Shown here piece by piece: positions 35,021-43,633 of a stretch of DNA of 64,000 nt. The position numbers and the translations under genes are program-made. This DNA is from an uncultured bacterium (GTDB lineage: Bacteria > Cyanobacteriota > Vampirovibrionia > Gastranaerophilales > Gastranaerophilaceae). The stretch's first letter is position 1. Every line of letters begins with the position of its first letter. The notes under the pieces were generated by a model. It saw nothing but the letters and a program-made list of their open reading frames with translations. It had not been told where the DNA came from and searched no databases. Where the stretch lies: assembly GCA_946636615.1 (NCBI GenBank), contig CAMPBE010000002.1:1-64000 (forward strand). The letters are read 5' to 3'.

Positions 35021-36298
35021 CTATTTTCTCATCAAATGGAAATTGAAATCCGGATGGAAAGATTCAAGCCATGGCATAATTTCTTCTTGCGGCATTTCTG
35101 TTCTTGTACCATCTTTTGCTGTTTTTACTACATTTTGCGGAGCATCAACTTCCAATCCACCGCCAGGTCTCAATTCACGATTGCTTGGAACTATTTTATA
35201 GTTTGTCATTTCATATACAGTTCCGTCTTTCATTCTTACAATTTCTTTTGACGATACATTTGAACCTTCCGCTATAAAACTATCAACGCGTTTTACGGGC
35301 GAAGATTTTGGGAAAGTCATCCTATTGACATTTGTTATCAAACCAGTCAATTCATCTTCATGTCTTGCATATGGCATAGTTCTGACAATACCGCGTGGTG
35401 AAATTACAACACGTTTGTCATAACCTCGTTTGCCGTTTACACCGGCTACTCGTTTACCCTTATATATAATGCCGGTTCTTAAATCTTTTGAATACCATTC
35501 ATCAGCTCCAAAACTATTTGAGTTTACCCACTTTTGCCATTCGGTAATTTCATTGGTTTGTTTATTAACTTCTGCTTCCATTCTTGAACCGTCTGAATAG
35601 TTAGTTTTAACTTTAACATAATTTTCATTTACATTTTCTGTATTACGACTTACGATTGTCGGTTTTACTTTTACTTTTGATTTCTTTTCGTTTAAAATTC
35701 TTGGTTTTCCGCCTCTTCCGTATGAATCATAAAGGATTTCTACAGTTTCACCGTCTTTGGTTGCATTAGTAACGGTTCTTGTCGGCTTTTGGGTTAACGG
35801 ATTATAAGATGTACGACGGAATGTTTTATCTGCTAATTCAATATTCACTTGTGTTGTTATACCGTCTTTATTAACAGTTTTAACAGCTTTTGCACCATTC
35901 AAACTATGTTTTTCATAAACTTTGCTGCCATCTTCAAGAGTTTTAATTTCTTTATAAGTTAAACCATTTTTAACTCTTTTCATAAATTTTGCAATTTTGC
36001 TTGCAAATTCTGCATTTTCTTTTGTAATTTCTTCATTCGCCTGTCTTAAAGATAAATTTTCTCTGTCTTTAGCTGCCAATTCTTTTAAATGAGCCTCTTT
36101 CATCGCGTTCATTGCTTGTTCATTAGCCATTTTAACTTTTTCAACACCGACTCGCGCAATTTCATCCATTTGTCTTTCGACTTCTTGAGCTGTTTCTCTA
36201 ATAGCCTTTTGAGCACTTTCCGGTGTAACACCACCCATAAATTTTTTTTCTAAATTTTGTGCACCTTTTGCTATAATTTCATCAAGCCTAATTACCAT
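35021..36298 (-). CDS. Unknown protein: N-terminal coiled coil, C-terminal repetitive beta-rich region
   Basis: 425 residues from the ATG at 36298 (AAAGGA 6 nt upstream); an ATG five codons earlier with AGGGA is the alternative. Residues ~1-110 are helical and coiled-coil-like (VERQMDEIARVGVEKVKMANEQ). The remainder is a chain of short beta hairpins with turns such as KDGITT, KDGETV, SDGSRM, KDGTVY and KDGTRT, reminiscent of RHS/MORN-like 'DG' hairpin repeats. No signal peptide or membrane helix. Function unknown. It converges on fusA across the shared terminator. Confidence 0.65.
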   Translation of the reverse strand: MVIRLDEIIAKGAQNLEKKFMGGVTPESAQKAIRETAQEVERQMDEIARVGVEKVKMANEQAMNAMKEAHLKELAAKDRENLSLRQANEEITKENAEFASKIAKFMKRVKNGLTYKEIKTLEDGSKVYEKHSLNGAKAVKTVNKDGITTQVNIELADKTFRRTSYNPLTQKPTRTVTNATKDGETVEILYDSYGRGGKPRILNEKKSKVKVKPTIVSRNTENVNENYVKVKTNYSDGSRMEAEVNKQTNEITEWQKWVNSNSFGADEWYSKDLRTGIIYKGKRVAGVNGKRGYDKRVVISPRGIVRTMPYARHEDELTGLITNVNRMTFPKSSPVKRVDSFIAEGSNVSSKEIVRMKDGTVYEMTNYKIVPSNRELRPGGGLEVDAPQNVVKTAKDGTRTEMPQEEIMPWLESFHPDFNFHLMRK

Positions 36299-36356
36299 TA
36301 ATATTCCTTTCATATTTTCCCTACATAATTTATTAAAATACGAACCAGCAAAAATA

Positions 36357-36386
36357 TTGTCACAGCATGGGCTATACTTATACTAT
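36357..36386 (+). promoter_or_regulatory. Promoter of candidate small RNA
   Basis: TTGTCA (36357-36362), 18-bp spacer, TACTAT (36381-36386). Nothing codes immediately downstream on this strand until 36709, and a terminator intervenes. Confidence 0.4.
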
Positions 36387-36392
36387 GCTACA

Positions 36393-36484
36393 CTATGCTA
36401 TGAAGCATTATGACTGAATTTCAGCCATTGTAAAATTTTATAAATTTTTTATTACAATAATCAAACGGCTATATCCGTTTTTTA
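36393..36484 (+). ncRNA. Candidate ~90-nt small RNA
   Basis: Bounded by the promoter at 36357-36386 and the terminator at 36461-36484. Inside, ATTGTAA and TTACAAT form a 7-bp stem around an AU-rich loop. No known RNA family is recognised, and the limits are predicted. Confidence 0.3.
36461..36484 (+). terminator. Intrinsic terminator in the 36.4-kb intergenic region
   Basis: AAACGG-CTATAT-CCGTTT followed by further T; no coding sequence ends here on the plus strand. Confidence 0.5.
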
Positions 36485-36708
36485 TCTGATCAAATTATAT
36501 AAATCTATTTCTGTTCTTTAAAAGCTTCTAATTCAATATATTTATTGGCAGAATCTGTTTTTATTTGTCCTGTGTTTAATGCAATTAATCCAAATCATTA
36601 ATAAATTATTAGTTTTAAATAAACTTAACATTTCTTAAAAAACACTAAAGATTTATACAAAATGTGCCGTAGACATGATTACAGGTACTATTATAAGGAA
36701 AATCTATT

Positions 36709-38151
36709 ATGGGAATGGCAGCATCACAAGCTAGATTGTTAAGTATAACAGCCAGAATGACCAATAATGAAAATACAGGTCAGGCAGTTTCTTATTCAAA
36801 ACAACGTCTTGCAGATCAAACTCAACAGATTACAAATGAATATAATGAGGCTTTGAATGCTACCAAATTAACAGTATTAACAGGATTCAACGGTTCTGTT
36901 GCTAATTACGAAGATATTTCTTATAACAGAATGACAGGTTTGGAAATGGCAACAAGTGCGAAACAATATGTTGTAACTGACACTAAAGGCAGAGTTTTGG
37001 TTACTGAAGCACTTGCTGATGCATTTATAAAGAGTAAAGGCAACTACAATATGTTTTTGGCTCAAATTGTTGATCCTTCGACTACAAAACATTATTCTCA
37101 AGCAGATATAACTGTTCAAAAGGATTATAGTTTTGACAGTGACGGTAATCCGATTGGCAAGACTGAAGAACATGAAAAAACTGAACAACAAATCCATGAA
37201 GCGTGGGATAAATATTTTGCATCTGTAGGTATAAACAAATTTATGCCTGAACACGATTTGGGTATTTGTTTTACAGAAACATATGCTTACGGAACAGATG
37301 GTACAAGTGTTGATGACTATAGCATCGGTGACGGTTATGCCGGATTTAAAAAAGCACAAACTGATGAAAATGGAAATATATTATATGAACCAAAAGATTT
37401 AGAAGATGAATTTGGAAATATTATAACTGATAAAGATGGAAATGAAATTCAAGTAGACGATTTAACAAAACCGATATATGAAAAAGACAGTTCAGGCAAT
37501 TATATTTGGGAACCAATTATTTATGAAGGCAGTTCTCAGGAATCAAGAGATTTGTATGACTATGCAATGGCAATAACAGAAGCTTATTTAAGAGTTGGAA
37601 CAGGTGAAAACGGAGTTGCATTCAGAAAACAATATAATATAGATGACTATAAATCAGCCGCATATTTGGAAAATAATAATGAATTAAAATATTACAGAAA
37701 TATTTTCAGTAAAATGCAACAGAGTGGATTTGTCACTTACACTCATACTCCTGCAAAAGCAACCAATGACAAAGATCATTATATCTATGATGAAACAACA
37801 AAAGGTACTAATAAAGTAGTTAAAAACCCTTTGCAAGATAACTATTCATTTGAAGCTGCATTGAGAGATGGTTCTTTGAAGTTACAATACTATTCTTCAA
37901 CAGAAAAGAAATTTATTTCTACAACTATATCAGAAGACAATTGTATTCAAGAAGTTGCTGATGAAAGAGCAATTGCAAGAGCTGAATCAAAATACAATCA
38001 GGATATGGCTGATTTAGAAAATAAAGATAAAAAATTCGATCTTGAATTGAAAAAACTTGATACTGAGCATAAAGCTTTAGAAACAGAATACGAATCTGTT
38101 AAAAATGTTGTAAATAAAAATGTTGAAACTACATTCAAAATGTTCTCATAA
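36709..38151 (+). CDS. Lineage-specific protein, helical ends around an acidic tyrosine-rich middle
   Basis: 480 residues. Opening MGMAASQARLLSITARMTNN then NEYNEALNATKLTVLTGF is one I associate with a family widespread in Gastranaerophilales; it looks helical and resembles the start of flagellar-hook or filament-type proteins, without proof. The middle is acidic and rich in Tyr, Asp and Thr. The C-terminus is a coiled coil (ENKDKKFDLELKKLDTEHKAL). No signal peptide. AAGGA precedes the ATG. Possibly a secreted filament or scaffold component; function unknown. No flagellar gene is nearby. Confidence 0.65.
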   Translation: MGMAASQARLLSITARMTNNENTGQAVSYSKQRLADQTQQITNEYNEALNATKLTVLTGFNGSVANYEDISYNRMTGLEMATSAKQYVVTDTKGRVLVTEALADAFIKSKGNYNMFLAQIVDPSTTKHYSQADITVQKDYSFDSDGNPIGKTEEHEKTEQQIHEAWDKYFASVGINKFMPEHDLGICFTETYAYGTDGTSVDDYSIGDGYAGFKKAQTDENGNILYEPKDLEDEFGNIITDKDGNEIQVDDLTKPIYEKDSSGNYIWEPIIYEGSSQESRDLYDYAMAITEAYLRVGTGENGVAFRKQYNIDDYKSAAYLENNNELKYYRNIFSKMQQSGFVTYTHTPAKATNDKDHYIYDETTKGTNKVVKNPLQDNYSFEAALRDGSLKLQYYSSTEKKFISTTISEDNCIQEVADERAIARAESKYNQDMADLENKDKKFDLELKKLDTEHKALETEYESVKNVVNKNVETTFKMFS

Positions 38152-38155
38152 TTAG

Positions 38156-38184
38156 TTGTCTAAGATTAAAAAATTTGCTATAAT
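38156..38184 (+). promoter_or_regulatory. Promoter of the gene at 38204
   Basis: TTGTCT (38156-38161), 17-bp spacer, TGCTATAAT with the hexamer at 38179-38184. It explains why an apparent TTG start at 38156 is not the real start. Confidence 0.55.
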
Positions 38185-38203
38185 CTCTAAAAAGGTTGGT
38201 TTT

Positions 38204-39097
38204 ATGAGATTAAATAATGTTTCAACAGAAACTTCTATTCAATTGGTTATTATAATGTCAATAATCACATCTGTCATGACTATTGCGTTTATAATTGCAT
38301 ATACAACAACATCAATTTCTGATGTTTCGTTTTTCGGATTTTTTCAATGGTTGTTTAACATGTTTCAATCATTGAGAACTGAAATGGCAGATGAACCAAC
38401 TTTACCTTGGTTAATTTTATTGTTAGTTGTTGGCTCATATATTGGATTTATCGGAGCAATAATTTCAAGATATACTGCAATAACACGTTTTAACAGCGGA
38501 TTAAATGTAAAGTACATAAATTTTTTAGATGGCAGAATTGAGTTTTTCTTTACAAGACCTGAGTATAATATCGTATGTGCATACTCGGATGTTGAAAAAC
38601 TTTATATGGATATACAATCAACCCTTGTTCATACAAAACATGGATCGCACATAGTATTTCAACAACTGAATTTGACATTTAAAATCTTAAACGGTAAAGA
38701 ATTTAAACTTTCAAACACAACTTCATCTCCTATGAAATTGATTTATAAAATCATTGATTGGACAAGAGGAGTGCAAAATTTTGATTATGGTTTTTCCGGC
38801 TACGGAGAAATTGAAGATTACAAAGAAAAAATTGATAAATATTTGCAAAGCGGTTATAAAGATATAGTCGGGAAAGATGGTGAAGCAAAATTAAAATGGC
38901 TGTCTATAATATTTTTTATTATTGGTTCATTTTTTATTTTTTCATTTAAAGATATATTTACTACAATGGTTACAGATCCCGCAATTGGCTTTATGCTCAT
39001 TCCGTTTTCAATATTTTTTGTATTATCTTTCATTTTTGACATAATCCTTGTTGTAGATAAAATTCGTGATAACAACTTTAGAGGACGTAATGGATAA
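38204..39097 (+). CDS. Membrane protein of unknown function, four predicted helices
   Basis: 297 residues from the ATG at 38204, chosen because AAAAGG lies upstream and the promoter covers earlier candidates. Two N-terminal membrane helices (LVIIMSIITSVMTIAFIIAY and LPWLILLLVVGSYIGFIGAI) and two C-terminal ones (LSIIFFIIGSFFIFSF and IGFMLIPFSIFFVLSFIFDI) enclose a cytosolic domain of ~130 residues. No recognised family. Its stop overlaps the next gene by 8 nt, so the two are coupled and probably work together at the membrane. Confidence 0.7.
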   Translation: MRLNNVSTETSIQLVIIMSIITSVMTIAFIIAYTTTSISDVSFFGFFQWLFNMFQSLRTEMADEPTLPWLILLLVVGSYIGFIGAIISRYTAITRFNSGLNVKYINFLDGRIEFFFTRPEYNIVCAYSDVEKLYMDIQSTLVHTKHGSHIVFQQLNLTFKILNGKEFKLSNTTSSPMKLIYKIIDWTRGVQNFDYGFSGYGEIEDYKEKIDKYLQSGYKDIVGKDGEAKLKWLSIIFFIIGSFFIFSFKDIFTTMVTDPAIGFMLIPFSIFFVLSFIFDIILVVDKIRDNNFRGRNG

Positions 39098-40424
39098 ATC
39101 CGAAATTGATAAAAAATTAGAAGAAATTTCAGACAAATTTATGCCTGAAGAAATATCAGAAAATGATAAAAATGAAATTTTATCAGATTTGAATTTAATT
39201 TTAGAATCAGATCCGACAAATACAGACGCACTTACTTGGAAAGCTCTGTTATATCAGTCATCTAAAGATTATGAAAATGCAATTGCTGTGTATGAGGAAA
39301 TTTTAAAATTTAATCCTGACGATAAAAATGTTAAGGAAAGTATAAAAAATTGCAGAGAATTTATGCAATGGGAATTAGAAAGAGAAAAACGCTACAAAGA
39401 ATACAGCAAAAGTAATACTGATAGTAATGCTCCTGATCTATTGGAAAAAGTTTCTATCTGGCATATTTTGATTGTTAAAGCAATAGTTATAGCAATTATT
39501 ATTTATGTTGCTTTTATGCCTTTAATTTCGGCAAATTACGATAAAAAAATACTTAAGAAATCTAATAGAGTTGAACAATCTCAAACTAAATATAAAGTTT
39601 TAAATGAAGAAAAAGCATCTAAAACTACTGATTTTATAGACTTGAAAATAAATCCAATGTCAGACTACGACTATTTGAGCAAAAAAGAAATTTATAACAT
39701 AAGAAAAAAATATGTAAGCGAATCTGTTTTTGCAAATCCGAATTACGAACCGTCAGAAGAAGTCTTTGGGCAAATTGTTGACGGCAAACCTTGGTGGGGC
39801 GATATCAGATGTGATGAAATGAATTATAAAGGGGATTATCATGAACATATTGAAGGTAATTCAAAAGTAAGTATTCAAATGAATAATCCGAATATCCTTG
39901 TTGGTTTGAGCAAACCTTATATGCCATGGAATAAACCTGAATATGATGAAATATATGGCAATTTTTGTACAGCAGAATATTCAAGATTTATTCCATATTC
40001 GCTAAAATATAATAAAAAAGATAATATTTTTGTTGCAATATACAAGGTTCCAAGGGAGTTTCTCGATTTTAGGTATAATATAGATGGTAAAAGTCATCGT
40101 TTTATGATGCAATTATCCGGGTTAAATGCCAGAGATTTTGGATATGATTATGTTTGGGCTTTTGAATCAAATAATATAAAATTTCGCAATACTCACGAAC
40201 CAAATGTTGAAGATGAAGTACAAAAATTTCAAAACTTTATTCATTTAGGCGGAAGTTGTAAATATAAAGATGGTTGTAATAATATTTCTCCGATGCAAAT
40301 ACCTTTGATAATTAAAGTTACGGATTTGCCTGCCGAAATAAACTTGAAATTATGGAAAAAATATCCATCCAATAAATATTCTAAAGCAGATATTTATTAC
40401 AAAATAATTTTTGAAGAATTGTAA
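39090..40424 (+). CDS. TPR-containing single-pass membrane protein, unknown
   Basis: 444 residues from the ATG at 39090 (AGAGGA upstream), overlapping the preceding gene by 8 nt. Residues ~20-110 hold two TPR-like units (DPTNTDALTWKALLYQSSKDYENAI and NPDDKNVKESIKNC, in parts). One membrane helix follows at about 128-150 (ILIVKAIVIAIIIYVAFMPLI). The ~290-residue C-terminal part is beta-rich and predicted outside the cytoplasm, with cysteines in GGSCKYKDGCNN. No known family. Likely partner of the membrane protein encoded upstream. Confidence 0.65.
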   Translation: MDKSEIDKKLEEISDKFMPEEISENDKNEILSDLNLILESDPTNTDALTWKALLYQSSKDYENAIAVYEEILKFNPDDKNVKESIKNCREFMQWELEREKRYKEYSKSNTDSNAPDLLEKVSIWHILIVKAIVIAIIIYVAFMPLISANYDKKILKKSNRVEQSQTKYKVLNEEKASKTTDFIDLKINPMSDYDYLSKKEIYNIRKKYVSESVFANPNYEPSEEVFGQIVDGKPWWGDIRCDEMNYKGDYHEHIEGNSKVSIQMNNPNILVGLSKPYMPWNKPEYDEIYGNFCTAEYSRFIPYSLKYNKKDNIFVAIYKVPREFLDFRYNIDGKSHRFMMQLSGLNARDFGYDYVWAFESNNIKFRNTHEPNVEDEVQKFQNFIHLGGSCKYKDGCNNISPMQIPLIIKVTDLPAEINLKLWKKYPSNKYSKADIYYKIIFEEL

Positions 40425-40490
40425 CATTCAAAGCAAAAAATTTTTTCTTTGGTTTTTCATGATACCATTAGAATTAAAAGGAGAATTATT

Positions 40491-40763
40491 GTGCGTGTAA
40501 ATAATGTTAGCCCTACATTTAAAGGTGAAGGTGATGTTTATATAAGATATAATGATGGGAAAAATGCCAAAAACCCTTTTGTTAACAATGAATTATTAAA
40601 GCTTATGGAAGATTTAAGAAAAGAACATATCTCAGCTGCAGTAGCCTTTAAAAATGATGTTATAGAAATAGTTTCCCCTTCTCAAAAAATGATTGATGCT
40701 TTAGCAGATACAAATTTGGTTTGTAGAGTACAAAGGGGTAATAAATTAAAACTTATAATTTAG
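40491..40763 (+). CDS. Small protein with N-terminal SPTFKG tag
   Basis: 90 residues from the GTG at 40491, which has AAAGGAG 7 nt upstream. The sequence opens MRVNNVSPTFKGEGDVYIRYND and continues as a small alpha/beta domain (ELLKLMEDLRKEHISAAVAF, DVIEIVSPSQKMIDAL). The P-T-F-K-G opening resembles proteins at 20725, 52242 and 62450. No signal peptide or membrane helix. Followed by a strong terminator. Function unknown. Confidence 0.65.
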   Translation: MRVNNVSPTFKGEGDVYIRYNDGKNAKNPFVNNELLKLMEDLRKEHISAAVAFKNDVIEIVSPSQKMIDALADTNLVCRVQRGNKLKLII

Positions 40764-40769
40764 TACAAA

Positions 40770-40805
40770 TTAAAAAACCTTCTCAATTCTGAGAAGGTTT
40801 TTTAT
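40770..40805 (+). terminator. Intrinsic terminator (bidirectional)
   Basis: AAAAAACCTTCTCA and TGAGAAGGTTTTTT around ATTC. It serves the gene at 40491 and, on the other strand, ileS. Confidence 0.9.
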
Positions 40806-40810
40806 TATGT

Positions 40811-43630
40811 TTATATTGCTTCTGCACATTCTTCACATATACCGTCAGAATTTAATTTTCTAAACTTCCAGCAACGTGCGCATTTTTCACCTTCTGCTTT
40901 GCAAACCCAAACGGTATATCCATCTTCTTTGTGTTCATTGAGCACATTTTCAGGTTTATTTGTTGTTACATAAGCCTGAGATGTAATAAATATATTGCAA
41001 AGTTCGTCCTCATTTGCTTTCAAAATATCAGCATCATCAGCATTTATATAAACTGCAACTTCTAAAGAGCTTCCGACTTGTTTTTCTGCTCTGAGAGGCT
41101 CAATTGCACGAGTAACAACTTCCCTCGCTTTCAAAATTTTTGCAAAATCTTGTTCAAGCTTCTCATTGTTCCATTTTTCGTTAGGTTTACACCAATCAGA
41201 AAGCAGAATACTCATCAAACCGCCTTTTTGACATTCAGGAACACTCATCCAAATATCTTCAGCCTGATGCGGCATAACAGGAACGAGCATTCTAACTAAT
41301 GTTTGCAATATTTCATACAAAACAGTCTGGCATGCACGTCTTGATTGTGATTTTTTGCCCGCAGTATACAATCTGTCTTTAACAATATCAAGATAGAATG
41401 AGCTCAAATCTACTGCAGCAAAGTTTTGAAGCTGTTGAAAATATTTGTAGAATTCGTAATTTTCAAAGGCTTCCGTAACACTTACAATCAAGTGATTTAA
41501 TTTGTGTAATGCAAATTTATCAAGTTCTTTTAAATCTTCGTACTTGACATAATCTACAGCAGGGTCAAAGTCAAACAAGTTTCCAAGCAGGAATCTTGCA
41601 GTATTTCTTGTTTTTTTGAATATTTCCGCTAATTGTTTAATTATGTTATCACCGATTTTTGTGTCATTACGATAGTCAACAGATGCTGCCCACAATCTCA
41701 AAATATCTGCACCGTAGTTTTTGATAATGTCGTCAGGTCTGATATAGTTGCCCAAAGATTTTGACATCTTTCTGCCGTCTTCGCCAAATACAAATCCGTG
41801 AGTTAATACTGATTTATAAGGTGCGATACCCTGAACTGCAACTGATGTCAAAAGTGATGATTGGAACCAACCTCTGTGTTGGTCTGAACCTTCCAAATAC
41901 ATTTCAACAGGGGTTGTGCCAAGTTCTTCACTTCTCTTATTTACAACTGCTCGCCAAGTTATACCGGAATCGAACCAAACGTCCATAATGTCATTTTCTT
42001 TTTTGAAATGATTCTTTCCACATTTCGGGCAAACAAAACCATTCGGCAAAAGTTCTTCTATATTATGGTTTACCCACGCATCAGAACCTTCTTTTTCAAA
42101 AAGTTCTGCAACGTGATTGATTGTTTCATCAGTAACTATCACTTCACCGCAATCTTCGCAATAGAATACAGGAATAGGAACACCCCACGCACGTTGGCGA
42201 GAAATGCACCAATCGGTACGTCCGGCAACCATGTTGGAAATTCTTGCTTCACCACTTGCTGGTATCCATTTAACTTTTTTAATTTCTTCTAAAGCTTTGT
42301 CTCTGAATTTGTCAACTTTTACAAACCATTGAGGTGTAGCTCTGTATATTACAGGATTTTTACATCTCCAGCAGTGCGGATAACTGTGATTTATATCTTG
42401 GGCTTTTAATAAAGCTCCGCATTTTTCTAATTTTTCTATTACAATTCCGTTTCCTTTGTAATAAGGAACGCCAATCAAGTCAGGATCATTAACTTCATCT
42501 GTCCAAACACCTTTTGAATCTAAAGGTGAAAATACTTCAATACCGTATTTACATCCGACCTCATAGTCTTCAAGACCGTGACCAGGAGCTGTATGAACAG
42601 AGCCTGTACCTGCATCAAGAGTAACGTGTTCTCCCAAAATAATTGGAGATTTTCTGTTAACAAGAGGATGAATTGTGTTCAAAAGTTCCAAATCTTGTCC
42701 AATACAAGAACCTAAAACTTTAATATCGCTTTCTTCCCATTCAACATCAGCTAAGAATGAACCTAAAAGTTCTTGAGCAACAACGTATACATCACCTTTG
42801 TATTCAAAGAAAGTATATTCAAATTTTGGGTGCATGCTGATTGCCATATTGGATGGAATTGTCCAAGGAGTTGTTGTCCAGATTATTGCATATATATTTC
42901 TATTGTCATTCTGAGCGAAGCGAAGAATCTCATTAATCTTATTTGTGCTTTCATCATCAAATTTAAATCTTACATAAATTGAAGTTGAAGTATGATCTGC
43001 ATATTCAACTTCCGCTTCAGCAAGAGCAGTTTCGCAAGACGCGCACCAATAAACAGGTTTTAAACCTTTTTCAACGTATCCTTTTTTATACATTTCACCA
43101 AATACTCTGATTTGTTCAGCTTCAAAGTCAGGTCTGATTGTCAAATAAGGATTTTCCCAATTCCCAAGCACTCCAAGACGTTTGAACGCTGCTTCTTGAC
43201 CTAACAAACTTTTATGAGCATATTCACGACATTTTTGTCTTAATTCGTAAGGTGTAAGAGCACTCCTTCCGCCCTTAATATTTTTTACAACGGCGTTTTC
43301 AATTGGCAAACCATGAGCGTCATACCCGGGAACAAATGGGGTATAGTATCCTGATTGTGCTTTATATTTTAATAAAATATCTTTTAATATTTTATTCAGG
43401 GCAGTTCCAACGTGAATTTTTTCGGAACTTAAGTATGGAGGGCCATCATGCAAAATAAATTTATTAGCCTTATCTCTTTGCCCTATAATTTTTTCATAAA
43501 TTTTGTTTTCTTCCCAAAATTTTTGAATTTCCAATTCTCTGACAGTCGCATTTGCCCTCATCGCAAGCGTTGTTTGAGGTAAATTTAAAGTTTCTTTGTA
43601 TTCTTTTTTTGTTTCTGTGTCACTGCTCAT
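40811..43630 (-). CDS. ileS: Isoleucyl-tRNA synthetase with altered HIGH motif
   Basis: 939 residues. Charges tRNA-Ile. Clear landmarks: HDGPPYLSSEKIHVGTALNK (61-80), editing-domain region around IIWTTTPWTIPSNMAI, KMSKS near residue 620, and a C-terminal zinc finger CARCWKF...CEEC. Two oddities: the class I HIGH signature reads HVGT (residues 73-76), with Thr for the second His, and a palindromic repeat is translated as EILRFAQND at 234-242, just before the editing-domain motif. AAGGAT precedes the ATG. It lies 3 nt after the symporter gene in the same unit. Confidence 0.96.
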   Translation of the reverse strand: MSSDTETKKEYKETLNLPQTTLAMRANATVRELEIQKFWEENKIYEKIIGQRDKANKFILHDGPPYLSSEKIHVGTALNKILKDILLKYKAQSGYYTPFVPGYDAHGLPIENAVVKNIKGGRSALTPYELRQKCREYAHKSLLGQEAAFKRLGVLGNWENPYLTIRPDFEAEQIRVFGEMYKKGYVEKGLKPVYWCASCETALAEAEVEYADHTSTSIYVRFKFDDESTNKINEILRFAQNDNRNIYAIIWTTTPWTIPSNMAISMHPKFEYTFFEYKGDVYVVAQELLGSFLADVEWEESDIKVLGSCIGQDLELLNTIHPLVNRKSPIILGEHVTLDAGTGSVHTAPGHGLEDYEVGCKYGIEVFSPLDSKGVWTDEVNDPDLIGVPYYKGNGIVIEKLEKCGALLKAQDINHSYPHCWRCKNPVIYRATPQWFVKVDKFRDKALEEIKKVKWIPASGEARISNMVAGRTDWCISRQRAWGVPIPVFYCEDCGEVIVTDETINHVAELFEKEGSDAWVNHNIEELLPNGFVCPKCGKNHFKKENDIMDVWFDSGITWRAVVNKRSEELGTTPVEMYLEGSDQHRGWFQSSLLTSVAVQGIAPYKSVLTHGFVFGEDGRKMSKSLGNYIRPDDIIKNYGADILRLWAASVDYRNDTKIGDNIIKQLAEIFKKTRNTARFLLGNLFDFDPAVDYVKYEDLKELDKFALHKLNHLIVSVTEAFENYEFYKYFQQLQNFAAVDLSSFYLDIVKDRLYTAGKKSQSRRACQTVLYEILQTLVRMLVPVMPHQAEDIWMSVPECQKGGLMSILLSDWCKPNEKWNNEKLEQDFAKILKAREVVTRAIEPLRAEKQVGSSLEVAVYINADDADILKANEDELCNIFITSQAYVTTNKPENVLNEHKEDGYTVWVCKAEGEKCARCWKFRKLNSDGICEECAEAI
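42903..42932 (-). repeat. Repeat arm inserted in frame inside ileS
   Basis: The plus strand reads GTCATTCTGAGCGAAG followed by CGAAGAATCTC, one arm of the palindromic family seen at 47000-47621, 58166-58249 and 60528-60599. On the coding strand it yields EILRFAQND without disturbing the frame. Confidence 0.75.
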
Positions 43631-43633
43631 AAT

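Larger units (their letters stand above)
36299..36708. other. 410-bp intergenic region holding a candidate small RNA
   Basis: No protein gene with a start is evident. It contains a promoter-like pair, direct repeats of CTATGCTA near 36384-36401, two inverted repeats and an intrinsic terminator. The part from 36485 to 36708 is AT-rich with no clear element except a short minus-strand open frame (36505-36597) lacking a start codon. Confidence 0.4.

Noticed and set aside
36877..37359. 160-codon minus-strand frame antisense to the gene at 36709
   Set aside because: Cys/Phe-rich translation typical of the reverse of an AT-rich coding frame; no ribosome-binding site or promoter.
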